A stretch of 64,000 nucleotides of DNA from Pseudomonas silvicola. Its GTDB lineage: Bacteria > Pseudomonadota > Gammaproteobacteria > Pseudomonadales > Pseudomonadaceae. How positions within the stretch are numbered: position 1 is the stretch's first letter; each line of letters begins with the position of its first letter. The DNA lies in NCBI RefSeq assembly GCF_026651855.1, contig NZ_CP093280.1, positions 4,380,001 to 4,444,000 of the forward strand, in the 5' to 3' direction. Below are positions 1-7,656 of this stretch, piece after piece. A program made the position numbers and the translations under genes. The notes under the pieces were generated by a model. The model ran no database searches and was not told where the DNA came from. It was given only the letters and a program-made list of their open reading frames with translations.

Positions 1-540
1 TGCCTTTACGATTGCGACGTGCCTATCGACGGAGCGGTGGCAGTGATCGTCTCCCACGTCCATTCGGCCAAGGACCTGGCGTGTCCGGTGGTGCAGGTGG
101 AAGCCATCTGCGGGGCGTTGCACGGCAATAGCGGCTGGGACCAATTCGATGACCTGACCACGATGGCTGCAAGGGACGCCGGGCGCAGATTGTGGGCACG
201 TACCTCGCTGACACCAGCTGATGTCGATGTGGCTCAGCTCTACGACGGCTTCAGTTTTCTAACGCTGTCGTGGCTGGAAGCGTTGGGCTTCTGCGCGCCC
301 GGTGAGTCTGGCCCATTTGTGGAGGGCGGGCAACGTATCTCACTGCAGGGCGAGCTGCCGCTGAATACCGGCGGGGGGCAGTTGTCTGCCGGCAGGTTGC
401 ATGGCTTTGGCCACCTGTATGAGGCTATCGTGCAGTTACGCGGGGAGGCTGGGGCGCGTCAGGTGCCCGGTGCGAAGGTCGCGGTGGTTGCCAATGGCGG
501 AGGGCCTTTGGCTTCCTGCGCACTTTTGTCGAGGTATTGA
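1..540 (+). CDS. Thiolase-like lipid-transfer protein (Ltp/SCP2-thiolase family), C-terminal part
   Basis: The frame is open from base 1, so the 5' end lies outside the window; 179 C-terminal residues are visible. The fragment opens with CLYDCDVPIDGA and continues with QLYDGFS, NTGGGQLSAGRLHG and VVANGGG. These are typical of the Ltp/SCP2-type thiolase-fold proteins that act as thiolases or as retro-aldolases on branched or sterol-like acyl-CoAs. Such proteins usually work with a DUF35 OB-fold partner; the only DUF35 gene here lies about 28 kb away (28515-28985). Whether the catalytic cysteine is present cannot be judged because the N-terminal half is missing. It precedes the amidohydrolase by 183 bases on the same strand. 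Confidence 0.82.
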   Translation, partial: CLYDCDVPIDGAVAVIVSHVHSAKDLACPVVQVEAICGALHGNSGWDQFDDLTTMAARDAGRRLWARTSLTPADVDVAQLYDGFSFLTLSWLEALGFCAPGESGPFVEGGQRISLQGELPLNTGGGQLSAGRLHGFGHLYEAIVQLRGEAGARQVPGAKVAVVANGGGPLASCALLSRY

Positions 541-590
541 GCCTGGGGTGAAGGGCATCGACGGGAAACGGAAAACAGTTGCGAGAAAAT

Positions 591-609
591 AACCGAATAA
601 TGTTCGGTT
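591..609. promoter_or_regulatory. Palindrome upstream of the amidohydrolase, possible operator
   Basis: AACCGAA (591-597) and TTCGGTT (603-609) form perfect 7-bp inverted arms around a 5-base centre. A possible -35 TTGACC lies at 614-619, with a weak -10 (TAAGTT, 638-643) 18 bases further on. The position just upstream of a promoter-like sequence and about 115 bases before the amidohydrolase start suggests an operator. A weak terminator for the upstream gene is the alternative. It does not match the AATCAT palindrome seen elsewhere. Confidence 0.4.
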
Positions 610-723
610 TCTATTGACCGTCATCCCTGCACGGCAGTAAGTTAGCTGAGTGCAAACAACAATAATTGCTCTACATGAGCCAAACACGAGCGCAGCCGTG
701 CGCTTTGCTGAAGGAGATGCACC

Positions 724-2055
724 ATGAATGTCGAAGATCTCATTCTTGTCAGCGTGGACGACCACATCGTTGAACCTCCCACCATGTACGATCAGCACCT
801 AACCACTGCACAAAAGGCGTTTGCGCCAAAGGTGCTCAAGGACAAGAACGGTGCAGACTTCTGGCTGTTCGAGGGGCGTCGTGCGGGCAACATTGGCCTG
901 AACGCCGTGGTTGGCCGGATGCGCGAAGAGTACGGTTGCGAGCCGGTCTCTTTTGATCAGATGCGCAAAGGGGCTTGGGACATTCATGCGCGGATCGAGG
1001 ACATGAACGCCAACGGGCTACTGGCGTCACTCAACTTTCCAAGCGTCGTCACTTTCGATGGCAGCCTGTTCCACCAGTTCGAGAACAGGAAAAATGCTCT
1101 GACGCTACTGAAGGCGTACAACGATTGGCATATTGATGAATGGTGTGGCAGCTACCCGGGCCGCAACATCCCTAACGCAATCGTGCCGTACTGGGACATC
1201 AAAGCGACGGTGGAAGAGGTAAAACGCGTGGTCGCCAAGGGGTGTCATGCCATTTCCTTTACCGACAACCCCTCGCTGCGCGGTCAGCCATGCGTGCACG
1301 ACGAGCACTGGGAGCCGCTGTGGAAGGTCTGCGCGGAAAACAAGGTCATCATCAACATTCACATCGGGTCTGGTGCCGCTGCACCACATGCGTCCATGGG
1401 GTCGCCCATCGATGCCTGGATCATCACCATGCCGATATCCATCGTCAACTCTGCGGCGGATTGGCTGCATCTAAAGGCATTGCAGCGTTATCCGGATCTG
1501 AAAATCTCCCTCTCCGAAGGCGGTATTGGCTGGATTCCTTATTTCCTGGAGCGTGCCGACTTTACCCATGAGCACCATCGGGCCTGGACCTACGCGGACT
1601 TTGGCAAGAAGAAGCCGAGCGAAGTGTTCCGCGAGCATTTCCTGACATGTTTCATCGATGACCAATTCGGCTTGAAAAACCTTGATGCCATTGGTGAGGA
1701 CAATGTCGCCTATGAATGCGATTACCCTCATTCGGACACGGTGTGGCCGGAATCGGCGGACCGCCTCTTCGAAACGGTCAAGCACCTGCCTCGCCAGGTT
1801 ATCGACAAGATCACCCATGGCAACGCGCTTCGCCTTTTTAACTTCGATGCCTTCGACATGATGGGGGGGCGGGATAAGTGCACGGCCGGTGCACTTCGTG
1901 CCCAAGCTTCTCATGTTGACACTGCACCGCGCTCGTTCGGTGGACCTGCGCCCCTGGCAGAAGGGGAAGTACGCCGTCGTGTGACCTCGGGTGACATTGT
2001 CAAGATGTTCACTGCGGTCGCCAAGGAAGACGGCAAGCTGACGGCCGACGCCTGA
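724..2055 (+). CDS. Amidohydrolase-2 family metal-dependent hydrolase
   Basis: A 443-residue protein of the amidohydrolase_2 (COG2159) TIM-barrel family. The family's N-terminal metal-ligand region appears as DDHIVEPP (residues 12-19), a mid-barrel histidine segment as NIHIGSG, and the conserved C-terminal segment as CDYPHSDTVWP with Asp near residue 333. AAGGAG sits 9 bases before the ATG. Members hydrolyse or decarboxylate small carboxylated or cyclic substrates, and many occur in aromatic, steroid and terpenoid degradation clusters. The reaction here is unknown. It is followed by the acyl-CoA synthetase, suggesting ring opening or hydrolysis coupled to CoA activation, which is inference. 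Confidence 0.85.
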   Translation: MNVEDLILVSVDDHIVEPPTMYDQHLTTAQKAFAPKVLKDKNGADFWLFEGRRAGNIGLNAVVGRMREEYGCEPVSFDQMRKGAWDIHARIEDMNANGLLASLNFPSVVTFDGSLFHQFENRKNALTLLKAYNDWHIDEWCGSYPGRNIPNAIVPYWDIKATVEEVKRVVAKGCHAISFTDNPSLRGQPCVHDEHWEPLWKVCAENKVIINIHIGSGAAAPHASMGSPIDAWIITMPISIVNSAADWLHLKALQRYPDLKISLSEGGIGWIPYFLERADFTHEHHRAWTYADFGKKKPSEVFREHFLTCFIDDQFGLKNLDAIGEDNVAYECDYPHSDTVWPESADRLFETVKHLPRQVIDKITHGNALRLFNFDAFDMMGGRDKCTAGALRAQASHVDTAPRSFGGPAPLAEGEVRRRVTSGDIVKMFTAVAKEDGKLTADA

Positions 2056-2136
2056 CGCGATTCCCCTTGGATGACGCCGACGCGTGGACGCCGGCGTCGA
2101 GACTGACCCGTCAATAACAAGAACAAGGTGAGGAAT

Positions 2137-3756
2137 ATGAGCAATCAGCAGGTATGGAGCACGGGCGTGCCCAATACGGTCACCCAAGTACTGCGCGAGG
2201 CCGCAGAGAATGGGGGAGACAATCCGTTCATCGATATTCTCGGCGAGGTTTACTCTTTTAACGATCTGGATCGTGAGTCATCCAGGCTTGCCAATGGCCT
2301 GGCGGGGCAGGGGGTTCGACAAGGGCAGACGGTGGTGAGTATCCTCGACAGCCATTTCGACACCGTTGTGACCTGGTTCGCCATCAACAAGCTTGGCGCG
2401 ATCAGTGTGCCGGTCAATACTGCTTACAAGGGCGAATTCCTCCGGCATCAGTTGGCCGATGCCGGCGCTGCGGTAATCATCGCCGAATCCGATTATGCGG
2501 AACGTGTGCAGGCGATCGTCACAGGGCTGCCGGATGCCACGACACTGATTTATCGAGGGCAAGCTCCGGTTTCGCAAACTGCTCTGAAACTGCTGCCCAT
2601 CGATGAAGTGCGGGCTGCGGACACCAGCTTGCCGCAGGTGGATATAAAGCCTACCGACCTGGCCATGTTGATCTATACCGGTGGTACTACGGGACCGTCA
2701 AAAGGCTGTATGGTCAGTCACAACTATGCGTGCTCCCTGGCGCAACAAGTAGTGATTGCGAATGGCCGAACTGCAGAAAGCATCAACTGGACGCCGTTAC
2801 CGCTATTCCATATGAACGCCACGTCCACCAGTATCCTCGCGCAACTGATGGTAGGCGGCCGTGTAGCTGTCTATCCCCGCTTCTCGGTATCCAACTTCTG
2901 GCCAGAAATCGAGCGTACCGGCGCCAACGATATCAACCTGCTCGGATCAATGATCCCGATGTTGCTCAACGCGCCCGAAAACGAGGCTATGAAGCGTTGC
3001 TTTGGTCAGATACGTCACGTAGGCGCGGCACCATTCCCGAGTGAGCTGCAGCAAGCTTGGACCGCGCGGTTTGGTACACCAAGCACCAATGTTCCAGGCT
3101 ATGGTCTGACGGAAGCGTCGTTATTGACCAGCGCGAGGTTTGGCGAGCCTTCTCCTCCAGGCGCTTCCGGGCGCCGCAACGAATGGTTTGACGTACGCAT
3201 CGTGGATGAGAACGACATTGAAGTGCCTGTTGGGGAGGGGGGCGAAGTCATTGTCCGCCCCCGCCAGCCCAATATTATGTTTGACGGCTACTGGCGGCGT
3301 CCGGAGGACACCCGCAACGTCATGCGCAATCTGTGGTTTCACACTGGCGACATCGGCAGGTTCGACGAGCATGGCTTCTTCTTTTTCCTGGACCGCAAGA
3401 AAGATTACTTGCGGCGCCGCGGTGAAAACATCTCGAGCTTCGAACTGGAGACTACATTCCGCCAGCATCCAGGCATTCTCGATGTTGCCGTACATGCAGT
3501 GTTGTCTGAGCTGACGGAGGATGAGGTCAAGGTTACGGCGGTGTTGAAGCCTGGCGTGACCATTGCAGAGATTGAATTGTGCCGTTGGGCCATAGATCAT
3601 CTGCCTTACTTTGCGGTGCCGCGCTACATTGAGTTTCGCAGCGAACTGCCTCGCAACCCCGTAGGACGTGTTCTGAAGTATGAGTTACGCGACCAGGGCG
3701 TGACGGTTGGGACCTGGGACCGAGAAACCTCCGACATCCAACTACAGAAGCGCTAG
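2137..3756 (+). CDS. Acyl-CoA synthetase (AMP-forming, ANL superfamily)
   Basis: A 539-residue AMP-dependent ligase that would form an acyl-AMP and then an acyl-CoA in the cytoplasm. The P-loop signature YTGGTTGPSKG lies near residues 180-190, GYGLTEAS in the middle, and the C-terminal hinge GDIGRFDEHG is followed by DRKKDYLRRRGENIS. The catalytic lysine motif is NPVGRVLKYELR. I place the start at ATG 2137, with AAGG about 8 bases upstream; an in-frame GTG at 2128 has a poorer context. The substrate is probably the carboxylic acid made by the neighbouring oxidases, but specificity cannot be read from sequence. Confidence 0.92.
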   Translation: MSNQQVWSTGVPNTVTQVLREAAENGGDNPFIDILGEVYSFNDLDRESSRLANGLAGQGVRQGQTVVSILDSHFDTVVTWFAINKLGAISVPVNTAYKGEFLRHQLADAGAAVIIAESDYAERVQAIVTGLPDATTLIYRGQAPVSQTALKLLPIDEVRAADTSLPQVDIKPTDLAMLIYTGGTTGPSKGCMVSHNYACSLAQQVVIANGRTAESINWTPLPLFHMNATSTSILAQLMVGGRVAVYPRFSVSNFWPEIERTGANDINLLGSMIPMLLNAPENEAMKRCFGQIRHVGAAPFPSELQQAWTARFGTPSTNVPGYGLTEASLLTSARFGEPSPPGASGRRNEWFDVRIVDENDIEVPVGEGGEVIVRPRQPNIMFDGYWRRPEDTRNVMRNLWFHTGDIGRFDEHGFFFFLDRKKDYLRRRGENISSFELETTFRQHPGILDVAVHAVLSELTEDEVKVTAVLKPGVTIAEIELCRWAIDHLPYFAVPRYIEFRSELPRNPVGRVLKYELRDQGVTVGTWDRETSDIQLQKR

Positions 3757-3770
3757 AGCGACACCGCAAG

Positions 3771-3802
3771 CTGTAGCCGCTGCCGTCAGGTCGCGGCTAT
3801 AG
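3771..3802. terminator. Hairpin between convergent genes
   Basis: CTGTAGCCGC (3771-3780) pairs with GCGGCTATAG (3793-3802) with one mismatch. It lies between the convergent acyl-CoA synthetase and aldehyde dehydrogenase genes. No T-run follows on either strand, so intrinsic termination is only tentative. Confidence 0.35.
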
Positions 3803-3829
3803 TCACGCGGTGGTGTGCTCCTGCTTGTT

Positions 3830-5305
3830 TCAACCCGCGTGGAAACTGATCGACTTGGTTTGCGTGAACTCCAGCAATCCTTCCCGGCCATACTCGCGGC
3901 CCAGCCCCGAGCGCTTATAGCCACCGAACGGGGCCGCCGAGAGCATTGTGCCGGCGCCGCCATTGATGGCCATACCACCTGTGCGCACGCGTGTGGCGAT
4001 TTGATAAGCCTTGCCCGCGTCTGCAGAGAAGATACCGCCGTGTAAACCAAACGCCGAATCGTTTGCCAAGGCAATGGCTTCTTCGTCGGTATCGAAGCCA
4101 ATGACCACCCCCACCGGGCCAAATATTTCTTCCTGGGCAATCCTCATCTCATTCCGCACATCATCGAACAAGGTCGGCGAGTAATAGAAACCCTGGTTCA
4201 GACCCTCGGGCCGTTGGCCACCACACACCAGTGTCGCGCCACTGTCCAGGCCGTTTTGTACGAAATGTTCTGTGCGTTGGCGTGCCGCTTCGCGGATCAG
4301 CGGGCCCATGTGCACGGATGGGTCGATTGGGTTACCTACCTTGATGTGCATTGCCATCGCGCCGAGTGTTTCAACATAGGCTTTGCGCACCGAGTTGTGC
4401 ACCAGATGTCGAGTGGTCAAGGCGCAACCTTGGCCGGATTGCAGCGTGAAACCGCCGAGTCCTGCCTGCGCGGCTTGGATCAGGTCTGCATCGGCACGAA
4501 CAATCAAGGCCGATTTTCCGCCCAGTTCCATGTGGACCTTCTTCAGCGTGGGCGCCGCCTGCGCCATGATGTCCGCGCCCACTTTGTCCGAACCGGTAAA
4601 AGTGACCATATCGACGCGTTTATCAGTGGTCAATCGGGTACCAGTGTCGATGCCACCATTGATGATGTTGAGCACTCCGCGTGGTAGCCCTGCAGCCTCG
4701 GCAGCAGCCCCCAGGAGGCTAGCTTGCATAGGGGTGTAAGGGGACGGCTTGAGTATCAGGGTGTTTCCCATGGTGAGGGCGTGGAACAGTTTTGTGACGT
4801 TCAGGAAGAACGGAAAGTTGTAAGCAGTGATGGCTGATACTACGCCAATGGGCTCGTACAAGGTCACCGAGGTACCCAGCACGGTCCTCCCTTGGGCATC
4901 AGGTGTCAGCTCTATGGGCGTCAATGCCGACTGAATCCTCATGGCGTCATTCAGCAATTGGCCGGCGTGCTTCATGGCGATGCCGAAGTGCAAATACTGG
5001 GCGGTCATCTGCGTCGCGCCGGCTTCACGGATGACCAAATCCACAATTTCCTCGCGCCTGCCCTGCAGATGATCGTGCAGTCGGCGCATCACCAAAACCC
5101 GCTCGGCAATGCTCAGGCGCGGCCATGGTCCGGTATCAAACGCATCTCGAGCCGCGGCGATGGCCTGCTCGCATTCGAGCGTGCCCGCCATGCAGGCCGT
5201 GCCGATAACCTCCTCGGTTGCCGGGTTGATGATTTCGGCGCGGTCGGCCGTATCACTGATCCACTCGCCACCTATGTAAAGTGATGCCTTGAGCGTCTGA
5301 ACCAT
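3830..5305 (-). CDS. NAD(P)-dependent aldehyde dehydrogenase
   Basis: A 491-residue classical ALDH oxidising an aldehyde to a carboxylate. It has the Rossmann segment FTGSDKVG, the general-base glutamate in MELGGK (about residue 258) and the nucleophilic cysteine in QSGQGC (about residue 293). The C-terminal FGGYKRSGLGREYG is typical of the family. I start it at ATG 5305, with GGGGA about 8 bases upstream; the reading frame extends to a GTG at 5332 without a good ribosome site. It is divergent from the SDR at 5512. The promoter contains a perfect copy of the cluster palindrome, so it is probably controlled by the GntR regulators. Confidence 0.92.
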   Translation of the reverse strand: MVQTLKASLYIGGEWISDTADRAEIINPATEEVIGTACMAGTLECEQAIAAARDAFDTGPWPRLSIAERVLVMRRLHDHLQGRREEIVDLVIREAGATQMTAQYLHFGIAMKHAGQLLNDAMRIQSALTPIELTPDAQGRTVLGTSVTLYEPIGVVSAITAYNFPFFLNVTKLFHALTMGNTLILKPSPYTPMQASLLGAAAEAAGLPRGVLNIINGGIDTGTRLTTDKRVDMVTFTGSDKVGADIMAQAAPTLKKVHMELGGKSALIVRADADLIQAAQAGLGGFTLQSGQGCALTTRHLVHNSVRKAYVETLGAMAMHIKVGNPIDPSVHMGPLIREAARQRTEHFVQNGLDSGATLVCGGQRPEGLNQGFYYSPTLFDDVRNEMRIAQEEIFGPVGVVIGFDTDEEAIALANDSAFGLHGGIFSADAGKAYQIATRVRTGGMAINGGAGTMLSAAPFGGYKRSGLGREYGREGLLEFTQTKSISFHAG

Positions 5306-5352
5306 GTTTGGTTTCCCCGAAGTGATGACCACCGGGAGTGGTGATCGCAGAA

Positions 5353-5380
5353 AGTATATAAATCATCTGCATGATTACAA
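5353..5380 (-). promoter_or_regulatory. Aldehyde dehydrogenase promoter with perfect AATCAT-N4-ATGATT operator
   Basis: On the minus strand TTGTAA (5380-5375), a 16-base spacer and TATACT (5358-5353) form a sigma70-like promoter about 48 bases before the ATG. The palindrome AATCATCTGCATGATT (5361-5376) fills the spacer. Binding there should block RNA polymerase. Confidence 0.62.
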
Positions 5381-5443
5381 GGTCGAGTGGTGCTTTCTTG
5401 CGCGGTACGAAAGCGCGGTGACCGCGGCTATCTACGCGACCCT

Positions 5444-5459
5444 ATACATCTGTATGATT
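5444..5459 (+). promoter_or_regulatory. Degenerate cluster operator upstream of SDR
   Basis: ATACATCTGTATGATT has a perfect right half-site and two mismatches in the left half relative to AATCAT-N4-ATGATT. It lies 52 bases before the SDR start. Together with the perfect site at 5361 it brackets the divergent intergenic region. Confidence 0.45.
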
Positions 5460-5511
5460 AATATGTTTATATGGAGCGGCTCAGTTTTTCAAATCGATCG
5501 AGGAGGTGCTC

Positions 5512-6219
5512 ATGAATCCAGACCTGAAAGGCAAAGTCATTGCCATCACCGGAGCATTTGGCACGTTGGGGCTGGCAGTTGCACGGGAAGCTGTAGCATT
5601 GGGGGCAAAAGTAGCACTGCTGGACCGGGTACACCCGGATCTGCAGACTTTGCCGGGGGCATTGGATGGCGCGCTGTGCCTGGGTGGTATCGACTTGACA
5701 TGCCAGGCATCGGCCCAAGAGGCGTTTGCCCGGATCGCCACTCATTACGGTGCACTCGATGGGTTGCTCAATATCGCCGGTGGCTTTCGCTGGGAAACGT
5801 TGGAGGACGGTGACCTGGCTAGCTGGGATCTGCTCTACAACATGAATGTACGAACTTCGATAACCGCCTCGAAGGCCGCGCTTGCGCTGTTGCTGCAATC
5901 GCCCGCCGGCCGAATCGTCAACATCGGTGCCGGGGCAGCGGTGAAGGCCAGCATCGGCATGGGCGCGTATGCGGCGTCCAAAGCAGGGGTGGCCCGTCTG
6001 ACTGAAAGCCTTGCTGACGAACTCAAGGAACGAGGGGTGACGGTCAATGCCGTCCTGCCAAGCATTATCGACACGCCGCAGAACCGGATCGATATGCCCG
6101 ATGCGGATTTCGCCAGCTGGGTTTCACCTCGTGAGCTGGCTGCCGTAATCCTGTTCCTGGCCAGCGATCGTGCCAGTGCCGTCACCGGAGCATTGATTCC
6201 GGTAAGCGGCCGCGTTTAG
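5512..6219 (+). CDS. Short-chain dehydrogenase/reductase
   Basis: A 235-residue SDR, likely oxidising or reducing a hydroxyl/keto group with NAD(P). It has the cofactor motif TGAFGTLG near residue 14, NIAGG (the NNAG equivalent) and the catalytic YAASK. ATG 5512 is preceded by GAGGAGG at ideal distance; the frame also contains an upstream GTG at 5506 that overlaps this ribosome site. It stands alone between divergent and downstream promoter regions. The substrate is unknown. Confidence 0.9.
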   Translation: MNPDLKGKVIAITGAFGTLGLAVAREAVALGAKVALLDRVHPDLQTLPGALDGALCLGGIDLTCQASAQEAFARIATHYGALDGLLNIAGGFRWETLEDGDLASWDLLYNMNVRTSITASKAALALLLQSPAGRIVNIGAGAAVKASIGMGAYAASKAGVARLTESLADELKERGVTVNAVLPSIIDTPQNRIDMPDADFASWVSPRELAAVILFLASDRASAVTGALIPVSGRV

Positions 6220-6316
6220 CCCATGTTGGTGGCAGATGTTTGCTGGTGCTTGTTCCGGGCGAGCGATTTAGTCGGTCAGCGAGTTGCGGGGCTGTCGCAA
6301 TCGTGATAATTGTATT

Positions 6317-6332
6317 AATCGTATACACGATA
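6317..6332 (+). promoter_or_regulatory. Variant operator in the leader of the YCF48-MMPL operon
   Basis: AATCGTATACACGATA keeps the half-site and N4 geometry of the cluster palindrome with three mismatches (AATCGT / ACGATA). It lies 218 bases before the YCF48 gene, in the 330-base gap from 6220 to 6549. The rest of that gap shows no convincing gene. A strong -10/-35 pair could not be assigned. Confidence 0.35.
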
Positions 6333-6549
6333 ATTCGTTGACTTTTGGCCATCCGCAGGGCCACCACGAATCATGTGTTCCTCAATAAAAAAGACAATGA
6401 GGTTTCCATGCAGCACTCAAGCTCTATTTTTTTCCCACCCTCCGACCACTTGCATCTCGCTGGCGATTCAGCCAGCGGCGAGCGTTGACTTTGATCCGTG
6501 GATGAGCCGCAAGCCCTGAAGCAACAATAACAACAAGCAGGAGATTGCC

Positions 6550-7620
6550 ATGAACCGGTGTTCGGCAGCATTGTTTTGTGTGGCGCAACTGGCCTGGTTC
6601 GCGGCAAGTGCAGCGCCCCCCACGTTCATCGATCCGCTCGATCAACCTTCCGCTGTGCTGCGCGCGTCCCGGCAAGGTGAGTTGATGGACGTGGTCGACA
6701 CAGGCAAACGCTTGGTGGCGGTCGGCCCGGGCGGTTACATCGTCGTTTCTGACGACCAGGGCAATACCTGGGTGCAGAAGCCATCCCCGGTCAGTAGCGA
6801 CCTGACGGCAGTAGCGTTTGCAACAGCAGAACAGGGCTGGGCCATCGGACATGATGGCGTGGTGTTGCATACTGCGGATGGTGGTTCGACTTGGGTCAAG
6901 CAGATGGACGGCCGACTGCTTGCGACGCAGTTGCAGCCGTATTACCAAAAGAGGGCTGCGGAAGGGGACGCCAAGGCGTCGCGGTTTCTGCCGGAGGCCG
7001 CGCAGCTCGCTTCCGACCCAGCTGCCTTCCCCCTGTTCGACGTCTGGTTCAAGAATGACCAGGAGGGCTTTGTCGTAGGCGCCTTCAATCTGATTCTACA
7101 TACCGTGGATGGCGGCAAGACATGGCAGCCATGGATGGAGCGTACGAATAACCCCCAGCGATACCACCTCTACAGCATTACCGGAGGCAGAGCAGGTGTA
7201 TTCATTGCCGGTGAGTTGGGGCTGTTGCTGCGCCTGGATAGTCAGGGGCTAAGCTTCGATGCCCTGGAGTCTCCCTATCAGGGCAGCTTTTTCGGTGTGA
7301 TGACCCGGAACGACCAGGTGGTTGCATTCGGGCTTCGTGGAAATGCGTTCGAGAGTAGCGATGGTGGACAGCATTGGCTGCGGTTGCAAAATGGCACCGA
7401 CGTAACTTTGGCTGCCGGGGCGTTGTTGGCCGATGGCGCAGTGATGCTGCTGGATCAGGATGGACAACTTCTCACGGCCGCGCCTGGGCAATCTCGGCTT
7501 GTTGCCGAGACCACGAGCACGCGCCTTCCGGCAACGGCTTTAGTTGTGTCTGTTAGTAAGAAACAGATCACGCTGGTAGGACCGTTCGGCGCCAGGATTG
7601 CGCCCCTAAACAAGTCCTGA
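6550..7620 (+). CDS. YCF48-related periplasmic beta-propeller protein
   Basis: A 356-residue protein with a signal peptide (hydrophobic segment to about residue 22, cleavage near ASA-AP) followed by repeated blades of the photosystem-assembly YCF48/BNR type. Examples are DDQGNTW, DGGSTW, DGGKTW and DGGQHW, spaced through the chain. YCF48-like proteins are often encoded beside MMPL/RND transporters in clusters for hydrophobic compounds and are thought to be periplasmic partners. Here the MMPL gene follows after 36 bases, so the two are probably co-transcribed and functionally linked. The molecular role is not established. Confidence 0.88.
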   Translation: MNRCSAALFCVAQLAWFAASAAPPTFIDPLDQPSAVLRASRQGELMDVVDTGKRLVAVGPGGYIVVSDDQGNTWVQKPSPVSSDLTAVAFATAEQGWAIGHDGVVLHTADGGSTWVKQMDGRLLATQLQPYYQKRAAEGDAKASRFLPEAAQLASDPAAFPLFDVWFKNDQEGFVVGAFNLILHTVDGGKTWQPWMERTNNPQRYHLYSITGGRAGVFIAGELGLLLRLDSQGLSFDALESPYQGSFFGVMTRNDQVVAFGLRGNAFESSDGGQHWLRLQNGTDVTLAAGALLADGAVMLLDQDGQLLTAAPGQSRLVAETTSTRLPATALVVSVSKKQITLVGPFGARIAPLNKS

Positions 7621-7656
7621 CGTATCCAACTCTACTCGTTGCCGGAGGTAATCAGC

